Below are positions 1-12,051 of a stretch of 59,651 nucleotides of DNA, in pieces; position 1 is the first letter of the stretch; the number at the start of each line of letters is the position of its first letter. This DNA is from Lingula anatina (taxonomy: Eukaryota; Brachiopoda; Lingulata; Lingulida; Lingulidae). Below the pieces are notes generated by a model. It made no database searches. It was given only the letters and a program-made list of their open reading frames with translations, and was not told the DNA's origin. The translations under genes and the position numbers were made by a program. The stretch covers positions 124,338-183,988 of the forward strand of contig NW_019774580.1 in assembly GCF_001039355.2 (NCBI RefSeq), read 5' to 3'.

Positions 1-2160
1 TTTATGGTATTGGACATGTTCTCTTTCCATTTTTACTTAATTCAACTTTTTTATTAAGTGGAGAGTGGCACATTTTTCTTGCTAGGTTCAATATTTGCTT
101 GTAAAAGAAAAGGTTTTGAGAGAAGTGTGTGTGTTTGTTGGTGGGAAGTTTAGGGGAGGGGGGTACACTGGCCTACATTCTTACCACCCCAAGATTATTC
201 AGTTTTTATTCAGTTTTCAATTATCCTGTTTTTAAAATTGTTTCAAAGCTAGCATTTACTTATTTGAAAGTTTGGGGAAATATATGTCATGTTTAATGTA
301 AGCATTATAGCTTGAACCCATACATAGCTTGAACACAGATTTCCACTACACTTTCTTGTTTCATTATCAGGTGGGGTGAGGATTAGATTAATACATTTCA
401 ATAAGGGTTGTAAAAGATTTTAAAAAGAACTAGTCTTATGATATGAGGGCAGTGAAATCTCTGACCATAGTATCTAATGGTTTCTTCCCTGAGAAGGGAC
501 CTTAAAACAAAATTGCCATTTGTGATTAAAAGCAGTATAGCGACTTTGATTGTTGAATTAATGACTTGGATGCGCAATTTATTCCAATTATAACATCATT
601 AATTTCACAGTCACAGTGACTTATTCTCAGGTTCACTCTACACCACAAAAGGTAATTATCACTTATGATGATTGGAGAAGTGAAATAATATTTATAACCT
701 GACATAATGTTTTAAGCATATTAAAATCTAAAGAATGGTGTAAAATGGAAGAGTATGAGTTTTAGGAAATAATGTAAATAAATAGAGTGATGTAAGTGAA
801 TGTTATTGTTTTGAACTATGTAGAGCTTCTTTAAAATTATATTAAATAATTTTTTTAAAAAGTGTCTCAAGTTAACTCAAATTATGTTATGTATAAAAAC
901 TTGCAGCTCTTGTCTGGTGGGGGATCCTCACATTTAATTTGTGTAATTTCCTGATGGCATGCTAAGAGGCATTTAATTATTTCATTAGCAATGCTTATGA
1001 AACGTTTTTGAGCTGACCCATAATACAGATGCAAAACTGGTTAGTTCTTTTCGAACATCAGTATATTGGATTATTTCTACGAAAGTTTTTATTTCTTTTG
1101 CAAGTATTTTGGTGGCATTCGACCCATATGTATATAACTGCATTTTTTTCTTTTTCAAATTTGCCGTGTTGCTTTGTTTGGTCAAAAAAAAAAAGATCAG
1201 TTTAATTGCTTAATATTCACAAAAGTTATACCAAAATTAAACCTTGTAAGGCTTTGCTCAAAGTAACCCGTTGTTTTGTGTCTAGAGTTAGCAGGGCACG
1301 TGTAATTCCCATTTTAAGTTTTCTTAGTAGTCATTTAATTGATGTCTTAGTTGAGGTGGATTTAATATTCCCAGGGGCGGATCCAGGATAACTGATATTT
1401 GAAGGGGGGTCTGCAGATGTGCAGGACCCCCCAACATCCTCCTAAATCTGCCACTGATTCCCGTCACTATACAATTAAGTTATCATATAAATTGTATACA
1501 GGTAAATTTTATCAAAGTTTGCTCAAGGTTAACTCGAGCAGAATATTGTCATTATTCTAATAATGAACCGTTTTTGTTTCATTTGATAACTTAATATTGT
1601 TGAAAATTTGTTGATCAGGGATCAGACTACCATTTATTGAGAAAGTAGGAAAATATGGCATGAGGTCTAAGGGTCTAGGCCATTGATATTTTTAGCTTCA
1701 AAAAGTCGGAAATCCGCCGATATTCAGAAAATTTCATTTCTGGCTGATGCAGTTGTGTATTGTTTTGTCAGAGAACTAAGAGATTGAGAGAAGTAAAAAA
1801 AAAAGACTTTGACAGATCGTTAAAAATGGGCACATCTTTTCATACAAGAAGTATCAATTATACCAAAAACTATTTATTATAAAAATACATGAAGTAAAAC
1901 AGATCTAAAAATAAATATAATTAGGAATCATATATGAAGAAATTGTGCCACTTGCACAAACAAAATTAAATATTTTTTAAATTTTTTTAAAATTATAAAT
2001 CAAAACTTGAACTTAAAATTTACTTCTACTAAAACAATTCTAAAATATTTTTTATTTTAAAGCCTACTGATGATGCTGTCTATCTTTATTTTTCCTTTAA
2101 AAGTAACAAAATAACATTATTAGTAATCTTCGGGGAATCTTCAGGGTTGGAGGTGGGGGG
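1..2160. other. AT-rich intergenic region, no gene seen
   Basis: No exon with convincing codon content and splice sites was found on either strand. The only structured part is a short element at about 1372-1456. It begins with a GGGGCGGATCCAGG-type end and closes with an imperfect inverted copy (CCTAAATCTGCCACTG), with a G-rich stretch between. A related end recurs near 13645. The short open frames here look like chance. Confidence 0.6.
1372..1456. repeat. short inverted-repeat element, GGGGCGGATCCAGG type
   Basis: The left end reads CAGGGGCGGATCCAGGA and the right end CCTAAATCTGCCACTG, imperfect inverted copies of each other about 85 bp apart. A similar left end (GGGGCAGATCCAGGA followed by TTTGAAGGGGGG) appears at about 13645-13675, so it is a dispersed family. 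I infer a non-autonomous DNA element. Family assignment is not possible from the sequence alone. Confidence 0.45.
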
Positions 2161-2319
2161 ATAGGGTCGGCTTCGCCTGAGGGCTGCGCGCGCACCCGGA
2201 ACCGGTGCGTTTAACCCGCGTGCGCCGCCATATTGAAAACATAGACGTGATAATCAGAGGCGTACTTGGTACCCTCTTAATTTCTGCAAATATCGGCCGT
2301 CATCCACTCTGCAATCATG
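2150..2319 (+). promoter_or_regulatory. CpG-rich promoter and 5' UTR of SNRPB, with a YY1-like site
   Basis: A short GC- and CpG-rich island in otherwise AT-rich DNA lies directly before the SNRPB start codon. It contains CGCCATATT at 2226-2234, matching the vertebrate YY1 consensus (CGCCATnTT), a site often found near start sites of housekeeping genes. Exon 1 runs from somewhere in this island to 2319, where GTGAGT begins. The transcription start is not visible; no TATA box is evident. Confidence 0.55.
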
Positions 2320-4348
2320 GTGAGTGTGGTTTAATGTTAGTTTAAGATGAACTCAGAATATCAATCCTTGTTCATTTTTATGAGAGAATACAGTTTGTTA
2401 ATGTTATTCCTCAGATTCAAGGGAGGGGGGGGCGTTCAGTCGTAAACAAAGAATTATTATGAAGTAACTGTTTTATACAAACTTAACCGGACATTCTTTT
2501 GAAATTTAATTTAAGCAAGGGTGATCACGTAGAAATTAGAAAAATGGTTTTATGTTCTTGTAAGTAATTTGAAAATTATGTGAAATCTTTTATTTTTTGA
2601 AGTTGTTAAAACCATATAATAATCACGTTAAATTAAAAAATCCTATCCCTTAGGTGGCCGGCAAGAGTTCAAAGATGTTGCAGCACATCAACTACCGTGT
2701 GCGATGTGCTCTGCAGGACGGACGTGTCTTCATCGGCACATTTAAAGCGTTCGACAAACACATGAACCTCATTTTGGGCGACTGTGATGAATTCAGGAGA
2801 ATCAAACCAAAAACTGCCAAGACAGAAGCCAGAGAAGAAAAGCGTGTGTTGGGACTGGTTCTTCTCAGAGGGGAAAACTTGGTGTCTATGACCGTGGAGG
2901 GGCCACCCCCAGCTGACGTGAGTGTATAATGATATAGACTAACACATTCTGTAGTTATGCAGTATGCCCCCCACCTCCCTCCCAGCACCACCACAATCAA
3001 TGCTTGCTCATGTAAGACATTTATTTCAATGTTTTTCATAATTCATTAACGTTATGACAATAATCACTATATCTCACCTTTTCAAGTTTAATTTTTTTTT
3101 CATTTATTTACTGTTTTTTTTTTTTTTTTAGATAAACCTGGAAACTTTTAGAAAGACTATTTCTTGTTCTAAATATAAAGATGTTGTGATGACTCAGGCT
3201 AGAGTTTCAGACTCCCCTCTGGGGTGGCGTGAGGAAAACTTCAGCTCACTGAACATCGATATTATATTTTAGAAAAATCACAGGCCATCCGTTGCTTGGA
3301 ATGGTAATTTGAATTGTGCTAGGAAACCCACAGTTTATTGTGTATTGGACTCTGGTCATCTTAAATCGATATTGAAATGAAAGATAATTGATTTTTTGGT
3401 TTTATTATTATTATTAAGCTGGGTCTCTGAATGACATGTTGACTGTTCAAAATAGTATCTGTTGCTTCTGAATTTGGATTGTATGCTAAACATTCATTAA
3501 TACATTTATATTCTAAATGCAGGAGGGAATGGCCCGAGTTCCCCTCCCAGGGGCTGGCCCAGGTCCAGGTATGGGTCGTGCGGCAGGGCGAGGTGTTCCA
3601 GGGGGATTGGGGGGTGCAGCCCCAGGACTTCAGGGTCCAGTCAGAGGGGTAGGCGGCCCATCACAACAGATCATGCAGCCAGGAGGTAGGTAGTTTTATG
3701 TAGATGTTAAGTTAATGTTAGTAGTGGTTACACACTGAAAGCTTATTTTGCACCCTGATGAAATGAAGTGGACTTCTATTTAAGGTAGATCGGTCGTTAC
3801 ATGTTCCAACGTTCGATTTTTTTTAAATTTTTTTTTGTTTGAAGAGACACCCAAGTACATTAAAAATTTGCAAAAAAAATTGGGGGTCACCGACCAAATA
3901 AGAGAACTAGCCCCAAATATGATACACCCTGCATATCGCACTAGTCCCCATTCAAATCAATGGGAAAATGGGTGTTTNATCTACCTTAAAAGATTATATG
4001 ATTAAATGGGATTAATCCATATACTTAATAAGGGCTAACAATCTTCCAGTAAGGAAAGTCCAACTTAAAAGTTATTCAGTCATAGATAAAATAATATTCA
4101 TGTTTTTGACCAGATCTTTTAAATTCAGTGCCAGATGGTGAGATATTTGAAAGTTAAATTTTGGTGTTCTTTCAGGTCCTCCAATGAGAGGAGGCATGAG
4201 AGGGCCAGGTCCAATGATGGGAGGACCCCCAGGACGAGGTGGACCACCCCCAGGAATGAGAGGACCACCTCCAGGGATGATGAGGGGGCCACCCCCAGGG
4301 ATGATGAGAGGCATGCCCCCTGGGATGAGGGGACCCCCACCACGGTAA
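2317..4348 (+). CDS. SNRPB: Small nuclear ribonucleoprotein-associated protein B (SmB/SmB')
   Basis: Coding exons: 2317-2319 (the ATG alone), 2654-2917, 3523-3685, 4176-4348; 200 aa. The protein is a core Sm-ring subunit that assembles with the other Sm proteins on U1, U2, U4 and U5 snRNAs for pre-mRNA splicing. The start reads [19 protein letters not shown]; the Sm fold follows, with [14 protein letters not shown] (Sm1) and the Sm2 stretch [14 protein letters not shown]. The tail holds GMGRAAGRG-type arginine-glycine sites, known targets of symmetric dimethylation in this family, then MRGPPPGM-type proline repeats, which in vertebrates bind GYF/WW proteins. Acceptors and donors are canonical (GTGAGT, GTGAGT, GTAGGT) and the phases agree. 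Human SmB is about 231-240 aa, so this tail is shorter. It is convergent with the DHRS1-like gene downstream. Confidence 0.96.
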
Positions 4349-5020
4349 AGGGGCACGCCCTGTGGCCATAGGACTATTTATTGTCAGACAGACTGGTGAT
4401 GCTGCACTGTAATGTGAGGGCAGCGCCCAAGGAGAATGTAACAAATGATTCAGGTATGACAGAGCAGAGAGTTCTGTCGTGTTGAGTCAGCACGGTAAAA
4501 TATCCTTGTGGAAAAATTAAAGAAAAGATGTACTGTTTTGCAGAATCTTTGATTTTATGTTAGAGATGAGTCTGTCTTCTTGTAGAGAAGAAAACGGCAT
4601 CATTCTTCCATATCTTCTCCACTTGTATAGACAAGGCATTCCAAGACTTTCCTAAGTTGAAAAGGCGAGAGGATCAGATTGATTACTAGAGATGAGAAAT
4701 TGTTGCATTGTCTTACTGCCCATGTGCATTCTGAACATTTAAGCTAAACCATGTGATGCCCAAAGGATGCAAAGGTGCAAACAAAATGCCGTTGGTTTCA
4801 TCAACATATGGGAGTCTGAGAAATGCAACCAGACTATACTGGTGTCTTGCTCGACTTCTGTTTCAAACTCTGATTACAGAAGGATGTTGCCTCTGATGAT
4901 TTCTAGAAAAAACTAGGAGAACTTTCCAAGTTAATCATGTTAAGCAAGACCGCCCATGCATTAGAACCTTTTTATACTTTTTCCAAACTAAAGTTTTTAA
5001 TAAAATACGTTTTAGAAGTA
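4349..5020 (+). other. SNRPB 3' UTR with poly(A) signal
   Basis: About 650 nt follow the TAA stop at 4346-4348, up to an AATAAA at 4999-5004. That is the first good polyadenylation signal downstream, so cleavage is expected near 5020. This leaves about 500 nt to the stop codon of the convergent DHRS1-like gene at 5547. No other coding content is seen. Confidence 0.55.
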
Positions 5021-5546
5021 TTCTGATTTTGTTTCGAATTGAAAATGAGAAACAATAGTGAAATAAGAGGACAGCAAATGAGAAATAAAACAAATAATTT
5101 TATCTGATTGTTTAAAATGTACAGTAAAATGCTTCGATTCCCATCTGTGAAAATTGGAGAACTGTTTTAAGTGCATGCATCGATACCTTTTCAGCCATTC
5201 TGTAAAGTTTGGTTTCATTAATGGAAGAATAAAAAGTATCCTCTTATACTGAAGAATCCTCTTGCACCAGATTAAAATCAGTCTTGCCAGCCTTATGTGG
5301 TGCCTCTTGACAAAAGTTTTTTCATGACGTGCACTTAAAATTTGTCCAAGAGAAATATTTTTGAATAAGGCTATTTCCATCTGTGACCCTATCAATTCTA
5401 TTTCTGTCGACAAGTCAAAAAAATCATACAAAACTGGAAGGCATTAGTAAGATACATGCAGATCAGCTCAATGGATTTGGCAGTTATTCTTATTGGTGAT
5501 ATCATTAAGATTCTGTGTTACAGACCAAAAACTTAAGTAAATATAG

Positions 5547-8500
5547 TTAGAATTTATATGCAGGAGCACTCCATATAAACATTGGTATTTTTAACCAGGA
5601 TGGTATCCAACTTGCCAGTTTAATGTAGCCTCCCATTCTCAGTAGTGTAGATATAGATCGCATGTTAGGTGGACATTTTCCTGAAAATAATTTTTTCAAA
5701 TATTGCATTTATCTTAAACATAAATTAACAATACAATATCAATCCCAAGTTCCAGTAATGTAAGTACAGACCGCATTTGCTTGAAAATAGTTCTTAATAT
5801 AAACTAGACTTCATTATAATTATGTATGTATGAATATAATAGATAATACTAGGGCTACTACTTGTGAAGAATGGTTTTACTTGCCATTTATGTCTTTAAA
5901 ACCATATTTAGTTCCAAGTTCTGCTGTTAAAAGCACTTTTCCAGTCATCTGCATAATGTTTGGGTCTGATGAGAAAAAATATTTATAAAGAACAAAACAA
6001 TTATAAAAGTAACTTTTTCTTAGTAAAACAGTTGATTGTATGACCAATCTGGCTTAATACAAGTCATCTTCTTCACACACACCCCTACTCAATGTGCCCC
6101 CCCCCCCTCACACACACACAAGCGCACACACAGACAGGCTTCTTATATCATTTTATTTTCAGTTTCAAGCCATTGAGCTGCAACCATATCAATAAATGAA
6201 TAATTGAATAGATTGATAAAATTTGGTATTTTTATTTTCATCAGAACTTGGGAATGCATTCAATTTTCTTCACCAAAATGACTCACCTGTTGCAAGGGCA
6301 ACAATGCACTTCCCACTATACTCGGTGGACTCGCTTTCACACCAAACATGTTTCAACTGAAAGCAAAAGAAAAAATAAATAAATACATTTAAAATAATGA
6401 TTGTTTATTTAACTGTAGTTCAGTCACTGTTGAAAAGTCAATGATATATTTATGTTATGAGACAAAGTTATCCTTAAAAGACTTAATTAACACATTGCAG
6501 GCCCATAGCCAGCAATTTGAAAAGGGGGTTCCTTTGCCGAAAAAGTGGATCTTTTACAATGAAACCTTTGTGAACCTAGATCAAATTTTACCCAGAATGA
6601 GCCCGCTCCTGACAAAAAGGGCAGTTCTTACGAACCCCGAAACCCCCTTGGCTATGAGCCTGCGGTATATTACCATATCTGCCGGAACTCCTTCCACATG
6701 GATTTTTGAGTCATCCAGCATATCGATAGCCAACTCTGTCTGCACGGGTCCTGACGCTGGCCAAAGACTGACAGAAGCTATGTTATATTTTTTCAGGTCA
6801 TGAGCAGTGTCCGCTGCTAATCTGTCAACCTGATGAAGGAATAAAATAAACATTTGCTCAATATCTCACAATTTGTTGACATGATAATATCTTTATTTTA
6901 CGAATAATCATATAATTTTCTGTGATAAAAGCAAAATTTATTACACATCATATAATAAAGTAATTGGGTTAAAGTTGACAACAAAAATATCCTGTGATTT
7001 TCTTAATTCAACATATATTAATTTTTGTTTTAACAATGAACAATGTTTAAAAAGAATACTGAAATGATATATATGTAAAATGCATGTTAGGAAAGCAGAA
7101 AAAAGCAAACAAATTGACCTAGCAGCATATGGCAGATATAAAGCTCACAATTTTAATGTGTGTGTGCGTGTGTGTGTGTACGTGCGTGCAGGTGCACAAA
7201 AATGTGCGAAGTCTTTATACCAAGAAAAGCAACTTATTTTGATTTTTTAGTACAACACTCTCTATTTAGATTAATATTCTAAAAAGCTTACAGCAGCTTT
7301 CCCTACACCGTATGCAACATTGAAGAGATAGTTCAGGCCTCCCATACTGGAAATGTTCACGATCACGCCGCGCTTTCGAGGAATCATGAGGCGAGCTGCA
7401 TACACTGAACACACATAATGATTTCTACAAAAGAGTTCAGATTATATTTATAAAAAAAAAAGAGGGGCGTGAAGCAGCTACAGTATGTTACCCTCTATCA
7501 GGGCCTCAGACTGATTTTTCGTTAGATACTCATAGATAATGTCTCTGAGTAAATATGGTCAATCTTCTAATTTAATTTCTCACAGAGAACTAAATGACCG
7601 TCCATTTATATCTGCAGACATATCTGTGAATATCTTGAGAAAAATTAATCTGTTATCTGGTAAGGGCACAGCTATGTTACCGCTGTGGTTTGTCCAATGA
7701 GGATTAAAGCAATGACTCGTGCCAAATAAATTCAGAATTCAACCCTTTTTAGTTGTTTTTATACAAGCATTCAGTTTGCAGTTGGGAAAATGTGCACAGA
7801 ACTGACAATACAACAAACAAGAATTAGTTCAGAATAGGTAAAGCTTCAAAACAAAGTATTTTTTCTATAAGCCTATATTATTAGTTTGTCTTATCAATGA
7901 AACAAAGGCTTTCCCTCACTTTCTCCTTCTCTCTCATACAACCATTTACAATAAAATAAAATGAGAGGGAATGGGAGAGTTTGTTTCTGATAATTGATAA
8001 CAAAATGAAAAAATAACAACCATGGAATTAATGATAACACTGAAATCATAATGATATACACCTTAGACCAACATTGTTGACATCGTCCCATATTTCTGGC
8101 TCTTGCTCCCAAAAAGGTTGGTTTATATTGCCTAGAACTCTCTAAAATAAAGAAGAATGCGTAATTCCATTCCCCATCACTTTATCTACGTACATATATT
8201 TTACCAAGGATGGGATGACTCACATTTATAGATTAAAAAAATTATTTATCTACTTATCTATTTATTTATTTATATTTTGTACAGTTGAGAGTTTAGAAAA
8301 ATTACGGGATATGCATCTTGTTGGAAAAATGACAATTCAGGGAGATTAGTGGAGGGATTTTCCTCCCATTCTAGTTTATTCCCTTCCCAGAATTCCAATT
8401 TGAAAGCCCCCCTTACCTCTACTGCAGAGTAGGCATTATTGACCAGTATGTCCAGTCTGCCATGTTGTTCAGCCCTCACCCTGTCAAACAGCGCCTTGAT

Positions 8501-9892
8501 TTCTTCATCCTTACTGTGATCACACTGAACAGGTATGCCTTTCCCGCCTCTACTCTCGATCTAGAATTGATGAAATGAGGGCAGTAATGTGCACTGACAT
8601 AGATTGCCGCACTTTATATTTCCACCAGTCAAGTATACGTGTACAAGAACCAACCCGAGTCTCACATGTATACTAGTAAAATCAGCATGCCTCTGTCGTT
8701 TGCAGTGCCAGATTTCAGTATCCTCCTCCAGGTTCAGGTATGCACGTTTTTTAAAGTCTATCTTTTATTTAGTAATGTCAATTCAAGAAAACCTTATTTT
8801 TCATTGGTTTGTATTAAAACAATATTGCAAGTACTATATTGAGCTTTTGAAACGATTTTAACAAAACAACTCGAAGCAATAAACACGCTGTCTGTCAGTA
8901 GATGGTTACTGACTTCAATTTTATATTATATATTACATTTATTATCACTACATATAATACACTCTGATGATGTTGGTCCTTCTTCCTAGTTGTTTTACGA
9001 GGGTTTTAGACCCCATTTCCAGAGATTAGATCGATCTACTTTAGATCGACCTAACTCCCTGGGGGTTCACGCTAAATAGCTGTCAGCCGAGCGGACACGA
9101 AAGTTAATTACCCCCTTACAGCTTGTAATAGGCGGGACGGACATTTAAGCCGGATTATCTGACAGTAATCTAGTGAGACTCCCTGCGGGGATAGATCGAT
9201 CTAAAAGCTCTGGGAATACAGCCTTAGATTCGTGGATTAAACTGACAGTGAACCAATACTCATTTAAGGCGTACTCATTTAAGACATGTTAACTGCGGAA
9301 AGAATCTAGCTTTACCTCTTCTGCGGTGCCCTCCAAAGATAGCTTGGAATTTCCATTAGATTTCAAAGTCCTGCCTAATATAAGTTTGATATCTAGTTAG
9401 CCATTGATTTTATTATAGACGTGATGAATCAACAAGAAATTGGATGAAAACAACCAGCTTGTTTCATAAAGAAAATTAAATTCTGGTATTGACGTCATGT
9501 GAATTTATGATTAAATACATTATGTTGAAATTGATATAATTCATCAGCAAGAAAATTCATGAGTTAGCACATTTTAACTTATTGTGGCATCTACTGTATG
9601 AGCTAAACATTAAGTAGAAGATAAAAAGTTAACGTATAAATGGAAATGCTAACTGTTAACGCATGTTTTTGTATGCGTATGCTGTAAAACCACTATCTAC
9701 AATTTAAAATTTTAATTTTAATTTTAAAACGCCTCTCCATGAGAGATAAAATTGTTGAAAAGATTAAAAATAACCAGTAATGTAAACAGTGGCTCCTGCT
9801 TCTCCTAGCTGTAGAGCTATTCCTCTACCGATGCCTCTGGTCGCCCCTGTTACTATGGCGACTTGCCCTGCAAGAGGTGTCAAATTTTCCAT
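5547..9892 (-). CDS. DHRS1: Dehydrogenase/reductase SDR family member 1-like (copy 1, complete)
   Basis: Nine coding exons in transcript order: 9892-9775, 9374-9316, 8560-8417, 8141-8062, 7424-7292, 6829-6674, 6356-6287, 5965-5885, 5680-5547; 324 aa (human DHRS1 is 313). It is a classical short-chain dehydrogenase. The N-terminus MENLTPLAGQVAIVTGATRG carries the TGxxxGIG cofactor loop (TGATRGIG). NNAY replaces the usual NNAG. The catalytic Ser lies in ISSMGG and the catalytic Tyr/Lys in YGVGK. The C-terminus ends IPMFIWSAPAYKF. Vertebrate DHRS1 is an NAD(P)H-dependent ER oxidoreductase acting on steroids and xenobiotics; the substrate here is inferred only. Intron 8 has a GC donor (G|GCAAGT, 5884-5879) instead of GT. 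Without that splice, translation stops after two more codons. The paralog at 22.6-27.4 kb shares every intron position. Confidence 0.93.
9009..9223. mobile_element. Inverted-repeat element, family B copy 1 (in intron 2 of DHRS1 copy 1)
   Basis: About 215 bp starting GACCCCATT and ending near GGGAATACAGCC. It has inner AGATCGATCTA blocks on both sides and a central TTAATTACCCCCTTACAGC core. The same core and inverted flanks recur at 36315-36564 and 39104-39359, so this is a dispersed family. This copy is the most diverged at its outer ends. It has no coding capacity; probably a MITE. Confidence 0.7.
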
Positions 9893-10870
9893 CTTTTAGC
9901 ACTGTAAAGAATAACATATATTTTAGAGCACATATTTGAAAACAACACTCCACGATAATCTGAAGTTGTTTGATGAATGGAAATCTGGGTTCATAATCTC
10001 ATTACAGCTTTGACACGCTTAATGACATTCTAATGTGAAGGACACAGTTTATGAGACAACTAATTACTATCCAGGCTGGATAGTAATTAGTTGTCTCATA
10101 AACTGAACCGGTGCGTACTTAGGCAGGGTCTTACGTTTAATAGTCAGCAAAACGGAGCACAGACAATGTAAACTTACTCTAGAATTAAAACTAAACAGCA
10201 GGAACAGCACTTGTGAAAGGGGGTAAAAACTCTTGTAGCGTAATGACGTGTTAGGACCCCTCAATGTATACAGGTGTGACAAGAAAGATAGTCCTAGCAA
10301 TGGAAGTCCAGGGTTCCACATGATTAGTAGATCTTAGTACAGGTTAGGGTTAGTCGGAGTATTGGGGTTAGTATATGGGATGAATATCATCTGTACAAAG
10401 TAGTGAGAAACTGACTACGGTTCCTAGCGGACTACCATTCCTGTACAGACTAGGCCCTATGCCGCTCGATGTACAAAGGGTTTAATACATAAAAATATTT
10501 TCCACAGCAGGTTTTATAAACTTTAATAATCTGAATGTATTACGAATTGTAAAATCACTAGTTCATTTTGATATTTATGCACACAGTGATCGTGTACGAA
10601 ATATGTCCATCTAGCCCCGGTCTCTCCTACATAACAGTTACGTTAGCCTATACTCGACCAGCTGCTCTTTGACCCATCTGCGTAAAACCCGATAACCAAT
10701 TATCCCTGAAAATAATTACTACCAGACCTACATCTTTACTACAAGCTCGATATTTCAAATCACTCAACTTTTTGAGCAAAAATCTAGCCTTTGACTTTGC
10801 CGATACTCACCTGACTACCGGCTGACCAACCAGTGCTGCCTGAATGCATGAATGGCACACAGTAAGTTCC
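9893..10870 (-). other. Probable 5' non-coding exon and first intron of DHRS1 copy 1
   Basis: Nine bases before the ATG there is a good minus-strand acceptor (CTTTACAG, AG at 9903-9902). Upstream, at about 10811, is a strong minus-strand donor (AGTCAG|GTGAGTATCG). Together these suggest a 5' untranslated exon covering roughly 10811-10870 and a 0.9 kb first intron. Exon ends further upstream are not resolvable. The intron contains the perfect hairpin at 10045-10105. Confidence 0.4.
10045..10105. repeat. Perfect 29-bp inverted repeat with 3-nt loop
   Basis: The left arm is 10045-10073 and the right arm 10077-10105. They are exact reverse complements (the left arm begins CAGTTTATGAGACAACTAAT) separated only by GGC. 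The arms show no mismatch, unlike the diverged MITEs nearby. It could be a recent hairpin element, a fold-back copying event, or an assembly artefact. Confidence 0.9.
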
Positions 10871-11519
10871 ACCTGATAAGGTCCAATTGCATAATATTAA
10901 AGGGGCGTAACCGAAAATCTTTGATGTTTCACTGTTTAATTTCTTGTTCTACAATAATCCGTGCGTTTATCTCAGGAGCATGTTATAATCTACTAAAAAT
11001 ATATATTTACTTTCTTTGGTCAATTAGTGTGCCATTAGGCTCGACTTAAATGCTATTGAAGGGAATGTATTATATATATATATATATATAGCTTCTTACT
11101 TGACTTAGACCAGGTTTATACAATGTGCTTTAAAATATATACTAAAGGTTATTTTTATAGTTTGGATTTCCGATAAGTACTCGTCAGATAAATACTATAA
11201 AATCGTCGATGAAACGACCTAAAATTCGGAATTTTTGTTTTTCGTGCCAAAATCCCACGGACGCTCTCTTTATCAGGCACTGTTGCAATTAATGTTTACT
11301 TATGGAGGTCAGTCGTTAAATTATGAAATCTAGGCTATGTGGAATTCACAACTGATAGAACGTATTGGATTTAGACCTATCAAAGTTCTTCGGTAGAGCG
11401 ATAAGGGTCTCAGAACGTTTGTCTTACGTGTATTCATATACCAAGACGCGGGTCGCAATGGAAAGTCAGTCAATACTAAAATTTCGGCCTGGCCCGCACT
11501 TTTTATTGGGTGGGTGGAT

Positions 11520-11520
<1 letters not shown>

Positions 11521-11559
<39 letters not shown>
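11521..11559. repeat. (GT)n microsatellite
   Basis: About 20 uninterrupted GT units ending at an ambiguous base (N at 11560). The base call failed at the repeat edge, so the true length is uncertain. Confidence 0.95.
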
Positions 11560-11997
11560 NACGATTTTAATAACTGATATAACCTTATGCTAGTTTGTTA
11601 CTGATCAGAATTATTTTCTTTTACCTATCTCATCTCTATTTCGATATTGACAGATGGAACACAAAACACAACACTGGCCAGCGTGCGTGTCGCCATCTGG
11701 AGGTGAATATATGTAGTGACAATAATAAACACATCACGTTGGGCAGAAAGTGTATACAATGTGGCGAAGTGGCCCTTCTGTCTCAATTTGACCAGTGTTG
11801 CAGTACCCCTGGACAAAGTGATCAACAGAGAACAAGAAAAGGATTTCATGGACGTAACCTCTACATGATAATTATGCTTTTTTGTTTTACTTTATTTATT
11901 TATTTATTTTTTTGTTTGTTTATTTGTTTATTTATTTATTATTATTATTGTTTTGTAAAAGGATGGGGTAAATTACGTGCACGTACGTGGTGGTGGT

Positions 11998-12000
<3 letters not shown>

Positions 12001-12050
<50 letters not shown>
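12001..12050. repeat. (GT)n microsatellite
   Basis: About 25 GT units, preceded by GGTGGTGGTG and followed by a G-rich run. It makes a spurious open frame of repeated Cys-Val. Confidence 0.95.

Positions 12051-12051
<1 letters not shown>

Noticed and set aside
2692-3039. 115-codon minus-strand open frame
   Set aside because: Antisense to SNRPB exon 2.
4072-4444. Gly/Pro-rich open frames on the minus strand and in another plus frame
   Set aside because: Shadows of the proline-glycine-rich last exon of SNRPB.
5012-5431. 139-codon open frame on the minus strand, considered as the last exon of DHRS1 copy 1
   Set aside because: A proper last exon at 5547-5680 has the same length as in copy 2 and homologous sequence. 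This frame lies beyond its stop and resembles nothing known.
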